NCBI GenBank assembly: GCA_947448695.1
Contig: CANFOL010000021.1
Span: 1-36,775 of the forward strand
DNA length: 36,775 nt
Source: Burkholderiaceae bacterium
GTDB lineage: Bacteria > Pseudomonadota > Gammaproteobacteria > Burkholderiales > Burkholderiaceae
Reading direction: 5' to 3'
Every line of letters starts with the position of its first letter. The stretch's first letter is position 1. The translations under genes and the position numbers were made by a program. Below, piece after piece: positions 34,039 to 36,775 of the stretch. The notes under the pieces are model-generated. The model saw nothing but the letters and a program-made list of their open reading frames with translations, searched no databases and had not been told where the DNA came from.

Positions 34039-35028
34039 TCAATACAATTTGATATTTGAACTTTTAATCACTTTAGCCCACTTATCATTTTCACTTTTAA
34101 TATAGGCTAAAAAATCTTTATTATTTAAATAGGTACTATCGATTCCCAGCGCTTTAAACTGTGCCTGTACTTCAGGCGATTGAATAGCAAGATCAATCGC
34201 TTTATTTAAGGTCTTCTCAATAGCTTCGGGCGTCCCCAAAGGACTCATTAACCCAAACCAAACCGTTGATTCAAAACCCGCTAAACCTTGCTCATTCAGT
34301 GTTGGAATCTCTGGGGCAACAAAAGTTCTCTTCAAACCCGTGGACGCTAAAGCTTTTAGTTTCCCTGTATTTACATATTGCATTACCGTAGATGCAGGTA
34401 CAAACATCACGTTTGTTCTTCCGGCAAGCAAGTCCGACATGGCGGCATTACTTCCTTGATAAGGAACATGAATCATCTTGACATCAGCCATCATCGAAAA
34501 CAACATTGCAGCCATATGCAGTGCAGTGCCATTACCGGCGCTGGCATAGGCAATCTCACCAGGTTTGGCTTTTAATAACTGTGTTAACTCACTAACGCTA
34601 TTAACTCCAATAGAGGGATGAACAACCAATATATTAGGAACGCTGCCAATCATGCTTACTGCCGATAAGTCTTTGTATAGATCAACTTCTGAGGATCCTT
34701 TTGCAACCGTATTAATGACATTCGCTACTGTACATAAAAATAAAGTATATCCATCGGGCGGCGATAAAGAGACTTGCTTTGCGGCAACATTAGAACTACC
34801 TCCTGGCTTGTTTTCAACAATGACAGATTGTCCTAGAATTTGTCCCAACTTATCACCAACAACACGCGCAGCAACATCAGACGAACTTCCTGGGGCAAAC
34901 CCAACAATGATCTTAATCGGTTTAATAGGATAAGCTGTCTGAGCGCTCGCCTCAGAAGCCGCGAGCAGAGAGTTAACTAAAAAAAACATCATTACCATCT
35001 GCTGAAAAATACGTTGAGTTATTTTCAT
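34039..35028 (-). CDS. Bug-family TTT substrate-binding protein (third copy)
   Basis: A 329-residue periplasmic binding protein with a signal peptide ending near SEASAQTA. Family blocks: YPIKPIKIIVGFAPGSSSDV, ENKPGGSSNVAA, IHVPYQGSNAAMSDLLAG and EIPTLNEQG. It differs from the other two copies in GSSSD instead of GG-V-type residues after the PG loop. Its start overlaps the end of the upstream alpha/beta hydrolase gene by four bases, so the two are translationally coupled. The pairing suggests capture of an ester, lactone or amide substrate or product, which is inference. Confidence 0.93.
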   Translation of the reverse strand: MKITQRIFQQMVMMFFLVNSLLAASEASAQTAYPIKPIKIIVGFAPGSSSDVAARVVGDKLGQILGQSVIVENKPGGSSNVAAKQVSLSPPDGYTLFLCTVANVINTVAKGSSEVDLYKDLSAVSMIGSVPNILVVHPSIGVNSVSELTQLLKAKPGEIAYASAGNGTALHMAAMLFSMMADVKMIHVPYQGSNAAMSDLLAGRTNVMFVPASTVMQYVNTGKLKALASTGLKRTFVAPEIPTLNEQGLAGFESTVWFGLMSPLGTPEAIEKTLNKAIDLAIQSPEVQAQFKALGIDSTYLNNKDFLAYIKSENDKWAKVIKSSNIKLY

Positions 35029-35945
35029 GGCGCTAAAAATTCCGCAGGAGTTTGTCCAAAAAAACTACTTAATACGTCATAGACTAAAAGATAATTGGTC
35101 TGCTGAAAACTAGCATGCGCAACACCCGGCATCATAGCAAAGTGTTTATCCGGATTCGGTAAATGTCTAAAAAACTCAATCAAGTCATCTACGCCAGCAA
35201 TCCCATCAAACTCACCTCTCATAATGATGGTTGGTACTACTACTTTTAAAGGATCAATTAGCGGCAACTTCGTACACATATCAATGTATGTCCCGGTTGG
35301 TACCGAATCATCTAAAGCTAAAGAAGCGGTTGCAAAAGCATCAATCATTTTTTGATCTGCCGTTCCAGGGCGATCGCGATCAAATACGCTTTGAATCACT
35401 TCGCGGTTATAAGGGCGCCGCTGAACTCCAACAAGATTGGGGAGCATCTTCCTGCGCTCTACTAAAGTAGGACTTCCTTCACCCGTCCATACAAAAGCAT
35501 CCAGCGCTAATCGAGACACTCTTTCAGGATGCCATTGAGTGAATAATGCTGATTTCAAAGCCCCTGATGAAATTCCATATAGCAGCACTTGTTTTAATTG
35601 ATCATGCTGCAAAATATAATCCGTCGCCGCCACAATATCTTGAGCGCCATTTTCAACGCCAAAATTGATATCACGAGATTTATCCGACCTGCCATAACCT
35701 TCGTTATCTAAACACCAGGTGTCGTAACCCTTTGCAGCAAAAAAGTCCATCACAGATGACCATGGTCTGCCCTCAACGTATAAATCAAAAGTGGGCTGTG
35801 AGCACCAAGATGAGCCATGAATAAAAAGAATAGTGCCTTGGTAAGTTGTATTTAATGCGCGTTTTTTATTCCATAAAAAAAGCTTAACGCCATCTTTTGA
35901 TGTCCAATGTTCCTGACCTTGAACTAAAACATGACTAGTTTCCAT
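35025..35945 (-). CDS. Alpha/beta hydrolase coupled to a Bug receptor
   Basis: A 306-residue hydrolase without a signal peptide. ILFIHGSSWCSQP gives the oxyanion loop, LLYGISSGALKSALF the nucleophile elbow (GxSxG), MRGEFDGIAG the acid and MPGVAHASFQ the histidine of a standard triad. GYDTWCLDNEGYGRSDKS is typical of the epoxide-hydrolase/esterase-like fold. The start ATG (35945) has GGAG 8 bases upstream. It is the first gene of the hydrolase-Bug pair. The substrate is unknown; small esters or carboxylic-acid conjugates are plausible. Confidence 0.87.
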   Translation of the reverse strand: METSHVLVQGQEHWTSKDGVKLFLWNKKRALNTTYQGTILFIHGSSWCSQPTFDLYVEGRPWSSVMDFFAAKGYDTWCLDNEGYGRSDKSRDINFGVENGAQDIVAATDYILQHDQLKQVLLYGISSGALKSALFTQWHPERVSRLALDAFVWTGEGSPTLVERRKMLPNLVGVQRRPYNREVIQSVFDRDRPGTADQKMIDAFATASLALDDSVPTGTYIDMCTKLPLIDPLKVVVPTIIMRGEFDGIAGVDDLIEFFRHLPNPDKHFAMMPGVAHASFQQTNYLLVYDVLSSFFGQTPAEFLAP

Positions 35946-36250
35946 GCAATCATCTCCAAATTTTAATTATTAATCCTAGGGTACTATTATTTTAAATAAC
36001 AATTATCTTAAAAGCTTTGGTAATGACATAAGTTAATGTATTTAATATAACTATTGATTGCTTATTATATTGAATACAAAAAATACTAATTAATCTTAAC
36101 CTTCTACATCAATTTATATATAAGTTAATACCCTACAGACATAAATAATAATTTATATACTAAACAAGAGTTACAACTTGTAGTGATTAAGTTAGCATTG
36201 AACTTCTAGACTTTATTTGCAATACTTGTATATCAAATTTAGGAGAATTT
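35946..36250. other. Divergent AT-rich intergenic region
   Basis: 305 very AT-rich bases between the hydrolase and antitoxin genes. ACAAG and CTTGT flank AGTTACAA at 36165-36182, and GTTACAACTTGT (36170-36181) repeats the 12-mer at 8388-8399. AGGAG (36241-36245) is 5 bases before the antitoxin ATG. Confidence 0.45.
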
Positions 36251-36457
36251 ATGCTTGCGATTAGATTGCCCGAAGACATTGAATTGCGACTTCGCGCTTT
36301 AGCTAATAAAACCGGACTTACTAAAACTTTTTATATCCGTGAAGCAATCCTAGAGTGTTTAGATGATCTCGAGGATTTCTATTTGGCGGAGAAGCGTCTT
36401 AATAACATTACAGATGGCAAAACCAAAACAATCAAACTAAACCAATTGGAGCGTTGA
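36251..36457 (+). CDS. RelB/DinJ-like ribbon-helix-helix antitoxin, 3' end cut by an IS
   Basis: A 68-residue protein starting MLAIRLPEDIELRLRALANK, the ribbon-helix-helix DNA-binding fold, then TGLTKTFYIREAILECLDDL and EDFYLAEKRLNNI. The tail TIKLNQLER ends about eight residues earlier than is usual for this group, where an ELGL-type ending is common. The stop TGA (36455-36457) appears to be the first three bases of the IS end (TGAACTG). The toxin gene expected to overlap or follow is absent, replaced by an IS3 element. Such antitoxins bind their own operator and neutralise a RelE-like mRNase. The toxin may survive beyond the IS. Confidence 0.78.
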   Translation: MLAIRLPEDIELRLRALANKTGLTKTFYIREAILECLDDLEDFYLAEKRLNNITDGKTKTIKLNQLER

Positions 36458-36775
36458 ACTGATGTTAATTTAGTACCACGGTTAAAGAGAGTGTTCATAT
36501 CTTATCATTGGATCATGATGGGTTGATTGTGGATGATTTTCGGCACTTGGGTTTGTGGTGCTGGTGGTCGATAACCTAAGGCACTGTGAGGCCGAACATG
36601 GTTGTAATGCTTGACCCACTCGCCAACAATAACCCTCGCTTCTTTGAGGCTATAAAAGAGTTCACCATCAAGTAGGTTATCTCTGAAGGTTCCGTTAAAG
36701 CTTTCACAAAAGCCATTTTCCCAAGGACTACCTGGTTCAATATAGGCAGTCTTGACACCAATACCACTCAGCCAC
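36455..36775 (-). mobile_element. IS3-family insertion sequence, right part, running off the window
   Basis: The element starts at about 36455 with TGAACTGATGTTAATTT, a TG-type end as in IS3 elements, and carries the transposase tail on minus. The other end, the orfA gene and the target duplication lie outside the window. The boundary is inferred from the antitoxin truncation. Confidence 0.7.
36505..36775 (-). CDS. IS3-family transposase OrfB, C-terminal part (partial)
   Basis: The minus frame from 36774 reads [20 protein letters not shown], then [20 protein letters not shown], then [20 protein letters not shown] and ends at TGA (36505-36507). The glutamate in [10 protein letters not shown] is the last residue of the DDE triad, and the [15 protein letters not shown] ending is the IS3 hallmark. 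The N-terminal part with both aspartates is outside the window. No lesion is seen in this part, so the element may be intact. Confidence 0.92.
   Translation of the reverse strand, partial: WLSGIGVKTAYIEPGSPWENGFCESFNGTFRDNLLDGELFYSLKEARVIVGEWVKHYNHVRPHSALGYRPPAPQTQVPKIIHNQPIMIQ

Noticed and set aside
1..36775. CRISPR array, prophage, rRNA operon or replication origin
   Set aside because: No regularly spaced direct repeats, phage structural genes, rRNA sequence or DnaA-box clusters were seen.

Overview
The window reads as a chromosomal stretch of a low-GC betaproteobacterium of the Burkholderiaceae, most likely Polynucleobacter or a close relative. Supporting this are three Bug-type tripartite tricarboxylate receptor (TTT) proteins, a monomeric NADP isocitrate dehydrogenase, small streamlined genes, AT-rich spacers and a recurrent short intergenic hairpin. 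The genus is inference. No rRNA, tRNA, CRISPR array, prophage or replication origin was found.

Layout. Bases 1-6360 hold redox, light and stress genes: the 3' part of an EgtB-like sulfoxide synthase, a small Cys-rich protein, a DCC-family protein paired with an FAD oxidoreductase, a two-CBS protein, an SDR, and a three-gene operon of DUF2805, FeS-type photolyase and DUF2256. Bases 6450-9160 hold an HNH protein, an exported sulfatase-modifying-factor-like protein, the remnant of a GntR/FCD regulator and an exported protein of unknown role. Bases 9376-17854 carry metabolic accessory genes: a triple-RidA fusion, an alpha/beta hydrolase, a Bug receptor, a tandem OsmC-like protein, a YghU-like glutathione transferase and a SorAB-type sulfite dehydrogenase. 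Bases 17989-25003 hold an MFS transporter, a BLUF photosensor, a Crp/Fnr gene broken by one amber codon, a His-rich small protein, a PPOX-fold protein, a YadGH-like ABC exporter and a decayed methyltransferase.

Bases 25159-28637 form the most novel-looking unit, a six-gene minus-strand operon. It encodes a DUF1080 lipoprotein, two small four-helix membrane proteins of DUF6644 type, an unknown exported protein, a DUF6152 protein and a c-type haem lipoprotein. All products point to the envelope, and together they suggest an uncharacterised periplasmic redox or ligand-processing system. Bases 28830-29403 are a graveyard of two transposase remnants (IS481-like on minus, IS30 on plus), followed by icd. 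Bases 31765-35945 are a minus-strand carboxylate-catabolism set: Bug receptor, PEP mutase/isocitrate lyase family lyase, Bug receptor and alpha/beta hydrolase. The right edge holds a RelB-like antitoxin cut by an IS3 element that runs off the window.

Two themes recur. Light and oxidative-stress genes (photolyase operon, BLUF, EgtB-like, GST, OsmC) are scattered among uptake and catabolic genes. Recent gene decay is also visible: a nonsense codon, indels, truncated regulators and dead insertion sequences. Some single-base lesions could instead be sequencing errors.
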